Source of the DNA: Actinomortierella ambigua
Taxonomy: Eukaryota > Mortierellomycota > Mortierellomycetes > Mortierellales > Mortierellaceae
Assembly (NCBI GenBank): GCA_016098155.1
Contig: JAAAJB010000472.1
Span: 1-28,093 of the forward strand
Reading direction: 5' to 3'
DNA: 28,093 nucleotides
In this document: positions 1 to 10,527 of the stretch, in pieces
Numbering within the stretch: position 1 is the first letter of the stretch
Layout: every line of letters starts with the position of its first letter
The notes under the pieces: generated by a model
Told to the model about the DNA's origin: nothing
The model's database searches: none
What the model saw: only the letters and a program-made list of their open reading frames with translations
Made by a program: the position numbers and the translations under genes

Positions 1-803
1 ACCAGTGTTCCTATCTTTGACTGTGGAGGGTAGTACGGCGACTGGGGTGGTGCACCCCACGACAGTAACGGTGACGATGATGGTGAAGATAGAGGCGTGG
101 ATGATAGTGAAGATAAAGGCGTGGATGATAGTGATGATAATGGCGATGATACCTCCGACGCTGATGTATCGTAGGTGCTTCCTCCTGAGTATGCCTGCGT
201 AGAGTACGGGTCACCACCGTAGTCACCATAACCACTGCTTCCACCACCATAATGCTGCCACTGTTGCTGATGTTGCTTGTGTGGCTGATGCTGCTGATGC
301 TGCTGATGCTGCTGATGCTGCTGATGTTGCTGATATTGCTGATATTGTTGTTGTTGTTGTTGTTGGGTGGTAGATACAGTCGCTGCCATATACTCTTGCC
401 GCGCTTCGGCAATCGCGCTTGCTGTGAGGAACCCTGGTGTGGCTGCTAAGCGTGCAACCAGGAGCGCTGCATCGGCTCCTATCGACAGTGCGCCATCTGA
501 TCCCCCTCCTCCGCTTGTCGCTGCTGATGCTACTGCTGGTCCTGCTGGTCCTGTCATTGGCGAATAGAGCGACGATAACGGTGTTGACTGCTGCTGCTGT
601 TGCTGCTGCTGTGCCTGATGTTCGAGAGGAATCGGTAATGGGTCAGCGCCAGGGTTCATGGGCGTGTAAAACTTGGCCATGAATGACGACCTTGATGATG
701 TCAAAGTAGCTGGGGTAGCGGCCGGCTGTGCATGAATTGGATGCCCTTGAGTGGCATGTCCCTGGTTGCCCTCTGGACTTGCCGAGGTCCTCGAATGTTG
801 CAT
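1..803 (-). CDS. Gln-rich low-complexity protein, partial at left edge
   Basis: A minus-strand frame stays open from about 840 to the left edge, so the C-terminus is missing. Two starts are possible: ATG at 803 (MQHSRTS...) or ATG at 680 (MAKFYTPMNPGADPLPIP...). The second opens the more protein-like stretch. After it come a Gln run, Ser/Gly/Ala-rich sequence, a short helix-like segment (ALLVARLAATPGFLTASAIA), QQH/QQY repeats, a Gly/Tyr patch and repeated SSTPLSS units. No domain is recognised. The upstream neighbour is the VHS-GAT gene on the same strand, whose stop and poly(A) signal lie only about 95-130 bp away. The alternative is that this is a C-terminal exon of that gene, reached by splicing past its stop from a GTACAT donor near 978. 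The poly(A) signal between them argues for two genes. Function unknown. Confidence 0.5.
   Translation of the reverse strand, partial: MQHSRTSASPEGNQGHATQGHPIHAQPAATPATLTSSRSSFMAKFYTPMNPGADPLPIPLEHQAQQQQQQQQSTPLSSLYSPMTGPAGPAVASAATSGGGGSDGALSIGADAALLVARLAATPGFLTASAIAEARQEYMAATVSTTQQQQQQQYQQYQQHQQHQQHQQHQQHQPHKQHQQQWQHYGGGSSGYGDYGGDPYSTQAYSGGSTYDTSASEVSSPLSSLSSTPLSSLSSTPLSSPSSSPLLSWGAPPQSPYYPPQSKIGTL
284..365 (-). repeat. CAG/CAT codon repeat encoding (QQH)n(QQY)n and poly-Gln
   Basis: A hexanucleotide-like array of GCTGAT units on the plus strand gives alternating Gln-Gln-His and then Gln-Gln-Tyr on the minus strand. It runs into a pure TTG/CAA tract that codes for seven Gln. It lies inside the open reading frame at the left edge and is a likely site of length variation. 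Confidence 0.85.
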
Positions 804-896
804 GCTCCCTTGTCCAGTGTCTTCAGGCCATCCAAGAAATGGAGAAAAAAAAAGCTGAGCTTCAAGAAAAAAGGAGACAGTCTTTTTTTTTTTTTT

Positions 897-902
897 TTTA
901 TT
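897..902 (-). terminator. AATAAA poly(A) signal of the VHS-GAT gene
   Basis: Read on the minus strand, a canonical AATAAA occurs about 33 bases after the TAA stop at 935-937. An A-rich run of about 17 follows on that strand. Position and sequence fit the 3' end of the VHS-GAT transcript and separate it from the Gln-rich frame to its left. Confidence 0.55.
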
Positions 903-934
903 ATTGGCAATATACAGATAGAAAGGCAATAAGT

Positions 935-3900
935 TTATGCATGTGAAGCAGACGGTGCTGCTGTTGTCGTAGGTGATGTACCAGCTGCCAGCGCAGCAGT
1001 TGAAGTCGACGAACCTGACTGGCTAGAACCCATGTATCCCTCAGCCTCGCGCTGCAGCCGGTCCTGCTCCTCCTTAACCAGTTGGATCTGCGCCTGCTCC
1101 AACTGCTGCTGTCGGAAGTACGCTGATGCATCAAACACCTTGTCCTGATTGTCCGTTCGCTTGCCCATTTTCACCGCCGCCGACACAGGATCATTCGTCT
1201 TTGCCGTCGTCGTCGTCGTTGGCGCGGGTGGTCCTGTCACATAGTACGGCTCGTCGGCAAAGGGGTTCTCGTCCGCGACAGCAACATCGTGTTGGGAGGA
1301 AGGAACCACCTGTGCTTGTTGATGCTGTGAGTGCTGCTGGTGGTACGGTTGTGTGGGTGGTGTTTGAGCGCGTGACTGGTAGGATTGTGGTGTTGCCGTG
1401 GTGGTGGTTGTGGTGGTGGTTGTTGCTGCCGTTGTGGTGGTGGTGATGGTTGTTGTGGGAGAGGCGGTCTGTTGACCATTTGAATGACCATTGCTAAGTG
1501 CATAGCCGGCTCCAGCAGCGCCACCACCAACACCTGCATAGGCCCCACCGACATGCTCGGGTGAGGGCGAACGTCGCTTGCCTTCAACAGCAGTTGTACC
1601 GGATGCCGTTGGTACGACGCCGGTCGCGATCGCTGATGCCCTTGTAATGCGTTGCAACTGTTGACGCTCCATCATCTGATTGTACACCGTGAAGGCCTGG
1701 ACAAGTTCCTGGTTGCAAGCCAACAGTGATGCTACAATGAATCGGGTAATACATCATTTCGATAGATTAGAAACAAACTTCATCGCTACAATAAAAAAAA
1801 AGATTGAGCGAGTGAGTGAGTGAGCGAGTGAGCGCGTTTTCTTACTAAGCCATTCTTCGTCAGGGTTGGCAGACTCGGTCATCTCAGACAAATAATGCTG
1901 GATTCCGCGCTGCAGAGTGATGCATTTTGCGTAGAATTCCTATCAAAGAAAAGGTAGAAAGCAGTAGAAAAACGACGGGATAAGAATTTCATCATCCTTT
2001 TTTTTCGGCCAGACTACCACCCCCATTCTCTTCTTCTCCCTTACCTTGATGAGCTCATTCTCCTCAATCGCCTCGGTATCGGGGTCGCAGAATGACACTG
2101 CCTCTGTCAACATGTGAGCATTATTTCGCGCCAGCTCAATATCCTGTGACATCTGTCGCATACGCTATTTCATCGGAAACAAAAAGCGAGAAGAGGAAAC
2201 GTAAGTTACTGATAGTGCTGCACGGGCCCTCCTCTTGCGAAATTGCATTCAACACAGGCGCCACTTCCCAATTCGCATCTCCCTCCACAAACACTTGGAT
2301 GAGACAAAACATACCTGCTCTGGAGTCATGAGGCGTGTCTGCGGGGGTGAATTCGCGTTGGGTGAGTCCTAATGAAAAGCAAAATGATACGGATATATTA
2401 GCAACAATATCATCCAATGGCCTGCATATTTAGCGTACTTTTTGTCGTTGTCTAACATGGATTTTAAAGAAATTAAGACAACATACATTGCGACGGCGCG
2501 GGGTATTGGTCCTGATAAGAGAGTTGTACAGCTGCGGAATGATGGTCAGACCTGGCTCGGTCGAGAAGACTGCCGCCCACTCTTCCAACGACTCCATCAG
2601 CTGAATCTTGACATTGACATCAGTCGACTAAAGAGGACAAATATGATAGAGCGTAAAAAGAGGATATGTGAGAAATGGTGCAAAGACCGCTGACAGTTGT
2701 TTCACTAGCCCCCCAATACCGTCCAATATAAAACGCTGTGGTTACCTCAGACACGGCGACAGCCTCAATGTCCTCTGCAAACTTGGCACAGGAGACCTGG
2801 GCTGTTGTTGCGGGAAAGAAAGGGAAGGGTGGAAAGAACACGTGGACAGGCAGCAAAAGAAGCCAAAAAGAAGGTTAACAACCCTGAACTGATTTTTTTT
2901 GTTGATGCTCTGTATGGCTGTTGATGTACATAGAATGAAGTGGGTGGAGGAAGAGAGAAGGGCCCACAGCCCTTCTCTCTTCCTCCTCTCTGTCTTGGCA
3001 CTCCCATTATATGATTGATGGGCGAACAGTACCTTTGAATTTAGAACCGCATCCATTGATCATAGCTTGAATCACCTAAGAAGGTTCCGATTGTTAAAAG
3101 GACGAACATGGTGTTACTTTCAAAAATATCATTGTCTGTGTGTGTCTGCCCACCCTCTGTCCCTTTTCATGCTCCTGGCCCTTTTTTCCCGGTCAGGGTT
3201 CAATTTCGTGTTGTTGCTGTGTGTTGGCCCATTATGCAAAGACAGGGAGAGAATGGGACTAGTCAGAACTCAAAAATAATGGTGGTTAGGGCAAAGGATG
3301 GGGTGGGGTGGTTTTCTACTGGGTTGTTGTCCGTTCCTCCTTCCACAGCGGATACTGCGCTTGGCTCCAATCCCTTTTGCCCATGCTGATGTTTCCTTTG
3401 TGGGTACTTTTTCTTTTTTAATAGAGCAACATCCAATACATGATTTGTTTATCCACAATGTACGGCGACAAGGAAAACAAAAGAAGAGCAGTTCCTCGTG
3501 GGAAGAGAGGGGGGTCGAAGGCTGACTCACAACAAGCATCATGTTTCCCCCGTTTCTCCGTGGTTTCCCCTGGAGCACCCCCCCCTTCCACTTCTTTCGA
3601 ACCCTGAAGGGGAAGGAGGAGGAGGGAGGAGGCATAAAATTTGATTCTGTGTGGCAATGTTTCTGTTTCCTCCTCTTTCCCTTCGCCATAATCTTGGCAG
3701 GGCTGTGTGGGTGAGCGGGACTGGGTAGGGGGGTGAGGGGAGGAAAAGGGACAGGGGAAAAACGATCATGCGAGGCAACAAAGACCAGATGCCCCCCCCC
3801 CAAGGGCCAAGGGGAGTAGAGGTGAAGAGGATGGAGGGGTGCCCGGACAAAGTGTATGAATGTGCAATGGTTGCCTACAAGATCCCCTGTATGGTTTCTG

Positions 3901-4532
3901 AGTTGGTTTCTTCTTCCTCCTTACCGAGATGGCATTCATTTGTTGTTGAGGTCGTCCTTGACGGAGCTTCTTCCGGAGTGCCTTGGCTGCCTCCTTGGCG
4001 CTGTTGAATGCAGAAAGGAGGAATAGACACACACACAAACATACAACAGGAGAGTAGGTGAGTAGTCTGTTTGCCAGTAGGCAGTAGGTGTCTGCGGGAA
4101 TCATCCATCACCCTGCAACAGCCCCTCTGCTCTCTTTCTCTCTCTCTCTCTCTTTCTCCCCCTCTGCTGTGACAGAGGAGTACATGCAGCATTGACGTAC
4201 CCGTCGTCCTTGGCGTTGACCTGCTCGCATAGGAGTGCGACGGCTGACCAGTCCGAGATGACCTTCTGGCCTGTGATGACCTCTATGATGAGAGAATGGG
4301 ATGAACAACACATGCATCAAGAGTTATTTTGCTGAACGGTGTTGCTGTGGTTGCTCCAGTGCTGGTACTACCACCAAGATAAAGAGGTGACAGACATGAA
4401 TCCATGGTGGACGGACACTATTGATAGAGTAATACATCTCATCTTCTTGTATCCTTCTTCTTTGTCAAGCAGGACAAGGGTCAACTCACCGATAGAGGTC
4501 GTAATCTGTGTCTGTTTAGTGAAAAGTCCCAT
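935..4532 (-). CDS. VHS-GAT domain endocytic adaptor (Lsb5/TOM1-like), 10 exons, ~501 aa
   Basis: Model exons: 4532-4490, 4282-4201, 4000-3925, 3075-3033, 2801-2746, 2627-2487, 2368-2315, 2164-2045, 1939-1846, 1731-935. All phases agree and the total is 501 codons plus TAA. The start is MGLFTKQTQITTSI in a good context (aaccATGG). Residues ~14-147 form a VHS domain, with ISDWSAVALLCEQVN, AKEAAKALRKKL, VIQAMINGCGSKF and LEEWAAVFSTEPGL. Residues ~166-255 form a GAT three-helix bundle (DIELARNNAHMLTEAVSF, LLACNQELVQAFTVYNQM). The tail is disordered, with a Thr run, Gln/His-rich sequence and, at ~392, NPFADEP, which fits NPFX(1,2)D. In yeast, Lsb5 is known to link ubiquitinated cargo to the Las17/Sla1 actin machinery, and NPFX(1,2)D is the ligand of the Sla1 SHD1 domain. 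Assignment to the Lsb5 branch rather than TOM1 or Vps27/Hse1 is inferred. No FYVE, UIM, SH3 or GAE domain is visible. Confidence 0.88.
3076..3924 (-). other. 849-bp intron 3 of the VHS-GAT gene
   Basis: The flanking exons join in phase 0 to give ...QMNAIS|VIQAMINGCG..., which is continuous VHS sequence, so the junction is well supported. The donor reads GTAAGG and the acceptor CTTAG. The other eight introns in this gene are 105-231 bp. The intron holds purine/pyrimidine-skewed runs, a C8 tract near 3792-3800 and several open frames of low-complexity composition. No exon with matching phase and convincing protein sequence was found in it. Confidence 0.75.
4134..4156. repeat. (CT)n microsatellite in intron 2 of the VHS-GAT gene
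   Basis: A near-perfect CT run on the plus strand, GA on the transcribed strand, inside the 200-bp intron 2. It creates spurious Arg-Glu repeat frames on the minus strand. Confidence 0.8.
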
Positions 4533-4976
4533 GGTTGTTGCTGTTGTATGTCAAAGAGGATGTGGTACTGATGTGGTACTGGTTCTTGTTGAAGAGTTTA
4601 AGGTTGAGACGATTCCTCAGCAGCAGTCCTGTGGATGTAGCAGTGGTTGGTGGTGGTGGTGGCGGTGGTGTTGGTAGTGGTGGTGGTGGTGCTAAGCAAG
4701 AGGACTTTGGCAGGTTGCTTAGTTGGTTTGTTAGTAGTGGAGGTGGTGGTGAGGTGGTGGAGGTGGAGGTGTAGATGGTTAGAGAAAGTGAGGAAGGAAG
4801 AGAATACAACAAGAGAGAAAGAGAACAAAAAAAGGAGAGAGATAAAAAAGACGGGCTGGGCTGGGCTGTCCCTGTCTGTCTTTGTCTGACTGAGAGAGAA
4901 AAGAGTGGCGAGAGGGCGAGATGCGCGTCTCTCTTCTTTAAATGGTCCAGAGCAAAATGCGTCTCCTCGCCCATTC

Positions 4977-5047
4977 ACTCACTCACTCCCTCCCTTTCTC
5001 TTTCTCTCTTTCTCTTCTCTCTCTTCTCTCTCTCTCACTCTCTTGCT

Positions 5048-5082
<35 letters not shown>

Positions 5083-5084
5083 TG
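4977..5084. repeat. CT-rich tract with TCACTC hexamers
   Basis: About 108 bases almost free of purines on the plus strand. They start as CTCACTC/TTTCTC mixtures and end in about five tandem TCACTC hexamers near 5050-5082. The tract lies roughly 450-550 bp upstream of the VHS-GAT start, in its likely promoter. Confidence 0.8.
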
Positions 5085-5387
5085 AGCCTGAGCCCTTCCC
5101 CTTTGCCCAAGAGAATTCGCTGCTCATCTTCCTCGCCAACCAGAGACAGCGTCGCGAAAGACCCTCACGTCCCTCTTTCGCTCGACACTGTCCACCCTCC
5201 ATTGCCCTTTTTTGGTCATTCACTCATACGCTGTGCTTGCTGTCAATCCACTTTTTTGTGCCCTCTCTCCCAGCAAACCACCCACCCACCCAGGGCTCTC
5301 ATTGCTCACTCGTGCTCACACGTACACAAGTACCGTTCTCCCACAAAAAAGTAGTAAACGGAGGAAAACCGGTTCGTTGTCAGCAGC

Positions 5388-5392
<5 letters not shown>

Positions 5393-5440
<48 letters not shown>

Positions 5441-5452
5441 TGTGTGTGTGTG
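5393..5452. repeat. Compound microsatellite (AG)23(TG)7
   Basis: A perfect AG dinucleotide run of 46 bases passes directly into seven TG repeats. It is the longest perfect simple repeat in the window. It produces the false Arg-Glu and Leu-Ser frames seen on both strands here. Confidence 0.95.
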
Positions 5453-6303
5453 AGGTTTTGTTGCCTTTTTTTCTCCCCCCATTGTTGATGGATGGATCTT
5501 CCACCCTTTTGGCTGTGCCGCAGTTGCTTGTAAAGTGCAAAGATGAATATACGAGTCAGCAAAGCTGTAGAAAGGACCACACTCAAAAAGACGCGAAACT
5601 TATTGCCACTGGGACGACAAGACAGGACGTGTTGAGCGCGACAATAATACATTGGATCACCCCGAAAGGGAAAAATGTGTTTAAAAAAAGAAGAAGGGGG
5701 GCTTATGGTAGGCAGCCTGTCGCAGTCTGGGTCGTGTTGTTGCTTTATTCGCAACACGTTGTTTTGTGTAAGTTTTGTTGCTATGGTACAAAAGACGAGG
5801 CAAAGGACAAGCGGAGGAAATAAATAATAAATAAGCGAAATAAAAAAAAAGAGGAGGCATACCTCCTATAAGGATGAATAAAAAAAAAAAACAACATTCA
5901 AAACAATATTTGCCAAGGATTGGCGGGGAAGGATAAAAGAAGAATTGAAGCGTGATATGCCGGAGAGTCAAATTCGAGACGATCAGATAAAATAAAATAA
6001 AAAAAAAAGCACAGAGGTGGAGAATGAAGTAAAAAAGGGCTGAGTGAATGGAGAGAACGGGGAAGCGAAAAGTGTGAAGCTAAAGCATGTAAAATTCATG
6101 TGGACGGAGTTTGAGAAATGATGGAACAATGCCAGGGCTCTGCTAGAAAGTAAGAATCGCACGACATCCTGCTGCCCGCCCTCACTCCAAAGGGGATGGT
6201 ACAGGTGAGGATGACTCGTAAGCATTTTCTACTTGCGAGAGCAAGCTCTCATTCCTTTGATCTCTGAGCTCTGTCTGTTCTCTCGCCTTTTCTCTCTCGG
6301 CGT

Positions 6304-9300
6304 CTAGTCGTCAGCCGAGAATTCATTCCGAGGATCGCCGACGGGATTAAGCAACGAGGCCAGCGACATGGCACCACGACCATGGTGGCGGCGGCGGTAC
6401 TGGAGAGGAGGACAAGGCTGAGGATGGGAGAGACTGTCGCCACTGTTGCCGCTTGTTCCGACCCGACCCACAGGCGCCGTTGTCGTTGTCGTCGTCAGTG
6501 TCGTTACCCATGGCTCCACCTCCATTTCCTCACTCAAGACATCATCACCCACCCCTGCCTCGTCATGGTCGTTGTCCTCGCCTTCATCTTCATCCAATTC
6601 ATCATAGTCGTCATCCTCATCGTCATCATAGTCGTCGCCACTGTACACTCTATGATCGCTGTTCAACAGAGGTGACTCATGCTCGTTGTTCCCCAAGCCT
6701 GCTGGGTCCGCACGAGACCATGCGTCATTTGTCATAGCTGCAGTGGCTGTGGGCGATGCTGATGCCACGGTTCTTGCGTGGTGTTGAGGCCCCATCCTCG
6801 ACGACCATCTCTCGGCAATCGCCATTGATGCCACCTCATCATCAATCTCCATCATCGATGCTTGCGATAGCACCGACCTGTCCACCTGCCAATCGTTGTG
6901 GGGTGTCTCGCCTGTCGTCATCGTAGAGTAGCTAGCCTGAGCCATAAAAGAGGATGGAGCCGTCGAAGACGGCGAAGACACCATCAACTTCATCGATACG
7001 TTAGCGCTCACTGCCTCCTGAGGTGCGTTCCGTCGTCCATTGTCCGAAGGCCGTCGCTCTACTGTCCCCTCGGTTCCATGAGGGACAGGCGTCTGAGACT
7101 GCTCCTGTCCCTGTTGCTGTTGCTGCTGTAGCTGTTGTTGGTGCTGTGGTGGTTGTTGGCTCTGTTGCTGCTGATGTTTCTGCTGAGACTGATTCTGACT
7201 TTGCTGATCTGCCATGTACTTCTTGGGCTTAAAGTGCTCATCCAGTTCGTTCATATCCAGCACCCAATAACTGCCTTTGCCACGTTTAACCGGCTTGACA
7301 ATCTGCTTGCCCTTGGAATTACTACTGCCTTGTCCTTGTCCCTGCCCCTCATCAAAGTCTTCTGTAGGACTGGTAGGTGAACGCATCGCAGCTTCCTCAG
7401 CTGTCTCGCGTCGGAAACATGGATTCAGACTGAGGTTGTGCCGCACTGTGTTCTATTTGGGATTCCCATCACCATCCAAGATATCGAGCAATGCAAGAGG
7501 GGAAGAAATAGAGATAGATACAGATAATGATAGAAGGTGAAGCATGATTCTCATTAGGTTATGTTTGATTTCCTCGGATATGCTTCCATTATGTTGGGAG
7601 CAGGTATTTTCGTGGACCATCTTTGCAGCGGCATGTTCAATAAAAGAATAGAGTCAGGAAGTATAATCATAAAGGGACACAGGGAAAAGGGGGAGGAATG
7701 GATGGGAATGATAGAGAAACAGACAGAAGATGTACAGACATAGACACTCAAAAGAGAGAGATAGAGGATTCGCATGTACCATTCTCATCCTCGTCCGTCT
7801 TGTCTCTCCCCTCTCCTCCTTTCCTTTGCCCCTCCTCCCACCTCACCCTCTACCTTCAGATGCTCACTTTTTTTTCCCTCTTCCTCGTCCTTTCCCTCCC
7901 TCTCTAATTCATCTTCTTCGTCTTTCTTCTCTTACCTGCCACCCCCTATCATCTCCAAACTGAGGGATCTCCTTCTTGACATATTCATAAATCTCTGACA
8001 GCTTCAGCCGCTTGTGCTCCGAATGCAGAATCGCCTTGATGATAATGTTCGAGTACGACTCGTTCGGCCGCCGTCGCCGCCGTGGTTGGTTCTCGTTTGG
8101 GTGCCGTGGCACCACACTCATCGCACTAAAAGTTAACGCCGTGTCGGGTGATGTTGGGGTAGTACTAGTACTAGCCACTTTCATCATCGATGTCGTTGTG
8201 GCTGTCGCGGCGGTCGTGGACGAGGATGTGGTCGTGGTCGCCCCCGTCATCAATGCCGGAGGTCGCGCCGCCGATGCGGATGACCTCGACGGCCCTGCGG
8301 TGGCCACGGCCACGGCAATCCTCGAGCATGGGGACGATGAAGAGGATGGTGAGGAAGGCGACGACGACGACGGCAGCGGTGGTGTTGGTGGTGGTGGTGG
8401 CGCTGGTATCGAAGAAGGGGCCGCCGATGCTCCTGTCGTCACGGGCGCCCCGGTATCGACCCTGTGAAGACCGTGGTGGTGATGAGCTCTGGAGGACGAT
8501 GGCGAGGCATAGTGTTGAGAGTGGTGGTGCTGCTGAGGTGAGTGAGGGTGAGGTTGTAGTGGGTGGTGTCGCGAGGAGTGGTGATATTGGTGGTGCTGAT
8601 ACTGTCCAGAATCGCTGCTTGAAGTAGCGGTGGCGTAGGCCGGGTACTGCGGAGAAGGTGAGACGCCTCTCTGTGGATGGGGATGATGATGATGGTGGTG
8701 ATGATGATGACGAGGCGGTTGATAGCTGGGGTACGGATAGTCAGAGGGGTGGTGATGCGAGTAGTCGTGGCCCTGCGCCGGTTGTGGCGGCAGCTGAGGA
8801 GGCTGTTGTTGTGGCGGAAAGTGGGCATGGGGGGAATACTCAAAGTGCTTGGGCATCGATGATGACATGTTGGACGACCGATACTCTTCTCCATAGCCAT
8901 GATAATACAATGTCGGCGACGAAGGCATGGCTTGAGGTACTGGAACTTGGCGTCCCGGATAGTGGTCCTCGCCACCATATCGTGACGGAAACGATGAGGA
9001 GGCATCGTGGCTGTGCGTAGGGTACTGCGCAACCTGCTGAGTTTGGATAGAAAGGTGATGCGACGTGGGCGGGGGGGACTGGTTCTCTTGGTGGTGATCA
9101 GGCTCCATGCTGGAGGGCCGCGGTGAGACAATGTGGAGCGGCGGTTGGTGGTGGTACTGGTGGCGTTGTTGGTAATATTGGTGATGGTCCTGGTAGTGGT
9201 GAGACGATGAGGCTGTCGAGTAAGGGTACGAAGACGACGATTGGTACTGGAGACCTGGTCTGTAAGCATCCAGAGTGTGATGGTCGTACTCTTGATCCAA

Positions 9301-9799
9301 CACTGGCGATAGGAGAGGACTCTGCCAACCGGAAAGTGAAGGCTGGAATGAGGGCAAAGAGGAGGAATTGTGTGTTGGGCAGGACGAAGCTAGACGAGGA
9401 TGGCCACGGGACAAGAATTGGCTACTCCCCGGCAACAAAGACGGCGACCCGGCGTTGGTTGGCGGAGAACCTGGGGTGTGGTAGGGTATAAAGCGGTCCT
9501 GCGGCGCGATAGAAGACTGATGTCGAAAGCTGGTTGACGTCGCAGAGGCCCTGCGGGTGGTAAAGGCTTGTTTTTTTTTGTAAGTCGGAGAGCACATGCA
9601 CAAGTAAATGAAAGAGAACCAAAAGAAAGGGTATGTATAAACAAATGATGAGTGTTTGCTCTCGTCTCTTTTTTTGTTCTTCCTGCCATCTCCCATGGCA
9701 GGGGCGTCCAAATCTTTCCCTTCCCGACTTGCTCCTCCGATCTTTGGACCCTTTCGATTGCTCTTCTCAGAATGTTGGTCTTTCTCACGGAAGCGTCAT
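6304..9799 (-). CDS. Forkhead (winged-helix) transcription factor, ~924 aa
   Basis: Preferred exons: 9799-9789, 9550-7936 and 7452-6304 (TAG). Phases close exactly. The short first exon ATG-ACG-CTT-CC ends at a GTGAGA donor and joins a CCCGCAG acceptor to give MTLPASATSTSF... The fallback start is ATG 9696, read through the same stretch, but that adds an intron-like segment. Residues ~5-490 are Ser/Pro/His/Gln-rich and disordered, with a poly-His run near 285. The forkhead domain is split by the 483-bp intron: PNESYSNIIIKAIL...IYEYVKKEIPQFGDDRGWQ, then NTVRHNLSLNPCF, then GSYWVLDMNELDEHF (about 499-625). About 38 extra residues lie between the recognition helix and the wing strand. An acidic Asp/Glu block (~805-845) could be an activation region, which is inference. 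The role is nuclear, sequence-specific DNA binding. The subfamily (Fkh, Hcm1/Sep1 or Mei4 type) cannot be told. Confidence 0.85.
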
Positions 9800-9947
9800 T
9801 CTCGTCTGTCTCCAAGACGAGAGCTATTAGTCTCCTGCTTCATATCGCGACAAGCCGATGGCAGCGAGTATGAATGCTGATTTAAGGCCCTATGCGAGAT
9901 CGTGCGCGAAATAAGGAAATTGGAAGCAGCAGAAGAGCGATAACGCA

Positions 9948-10023
9948 AGAGGGAGAGAGAGACAGGCAAAGAGAGGGAGAGAGGACGAGAAAGAGAGAGA
10001 GAGAGCGAAAGAGAGAGAGAGAG
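9948..10023. repeat. Imperfect GA-rich tract
   Basis: Interrupted GAGA runs over about 75 bases, on the plus strand, 150-225 bp upstream of the proposed forkhead start. GA tracts of this kind are common in promoters of such genomes. No specific factor is claimed. Confidence 0.75.
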
Positions 10024-10385
10024 CAATGATTCTGTGCTAGGGACCATGATAACATCGGGAGCAACAAGGGAGAAATAACAAACAGAAACAAAAGTAGAGA
10101 GGGGACGCAAGGGGGGCGCCAAACCGGAAAAAAATAAGATGGAGATCTTCAGCCAACTGTTACTGTATTTTTCCATATGAGGGCGGATGAGTGTGGATGA
10201 GGGCAATACAATGTGCGAGGAGGTGCGTGCGGAAGGAAGCTTTGTTGACTTCTCCAGCATACAGGCCCTCTGGACAGTGACATGCCAAGGTCGGAGAAGG
10301 AAGAACCGAGAGGGAGAGGTGGGGGGGGGGATGCGAAGCGGGGTTTCTTCACTTTTCGCAGATTTCCAGAGGGATGGTGTAAAAG

Positions 10386-10400
10386 AAAAAAAAAAAAAAA

Positions 10401-10434
<34 letters not shown>
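10386..10434. repeat. A-run followed by (AG)n microsatellite
   Basis: Sixteen A residues pass into two AG blocks separated by one interruption (AGAA). It is a second AG tract in the same intergenic region as the 9948-10023 repeat. Confidence 0.9.
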
Positions 10435-10527
10435 GGTTTACGAGGCTAAAGTGCACCATTTCGCAAAATAGACGCTACCCCTCCTAACTGAACAACTTAG
10501 TCGCCTCACATCAACATCTCTTCATAT

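Larger units (their letters stand above)
4533..6303. other. Intergenic region: VHS-GAT promoter/5' leader and forkhead 3' flank
   Basis: About 1.8 kb without a supportable gene. Just upstream of the VHS-GAT start it is TGG/ACC-repeat rich (4640-4775). It then becomes CT-rich (4977-5084), carries a compound AG/TG microsatellite (5393-5452), and ends in an A-rich stretch (5820-6010) where the forkhead transcript probably terminates. Frames that are open here code only for Ser/Leu or Arg/Glu repeats. A minus-strand AATAAA is present near 5745. No TATA box was assigned. Confidence 0.6.
9800..10527. other. Intergenic region upstream of the forkhead gene
   Basis: About 730 bases with no supportable gene. 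It holds two GA-rich repeats and scattered short frames without domain-like sequence. It is the likely promoter and 5' leader of the forkhead gene. No clear TATA element was seen. Confidence 0.5.

Noticed and set aside
3270..3803. Minus-strand 177-codon frame inside intron 3 of the VHS-GAT gene
   Set aside because: Composition is Pro/Ser/Lys low complexity, and no splice pair joins it in phase to the flanking exons, which already join to give continuous VHS sequence.
4775..5823. Overlapping plus-strand frames of 149-237 codons rich in Ser/Leu/Arg/Glu
   Set aside because: They are made of CT/AG microsatellite sequence, have no domain and change frame identity with repeat length.
8439..9269. 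Minus-strand 276-codon frame rich in Thr/Arg/Ile
   Set aside because: It is an out-of-frame shadow of the His/Ser/Gln-rich forkhead exon.
9390..9815. Minus-strand frame starting near 9815 as an alternative forkhead N-terminus
   Set aside because: It has no ATG start, runs through an intron-like stretch, and is in a different frame from the forkhead exon.
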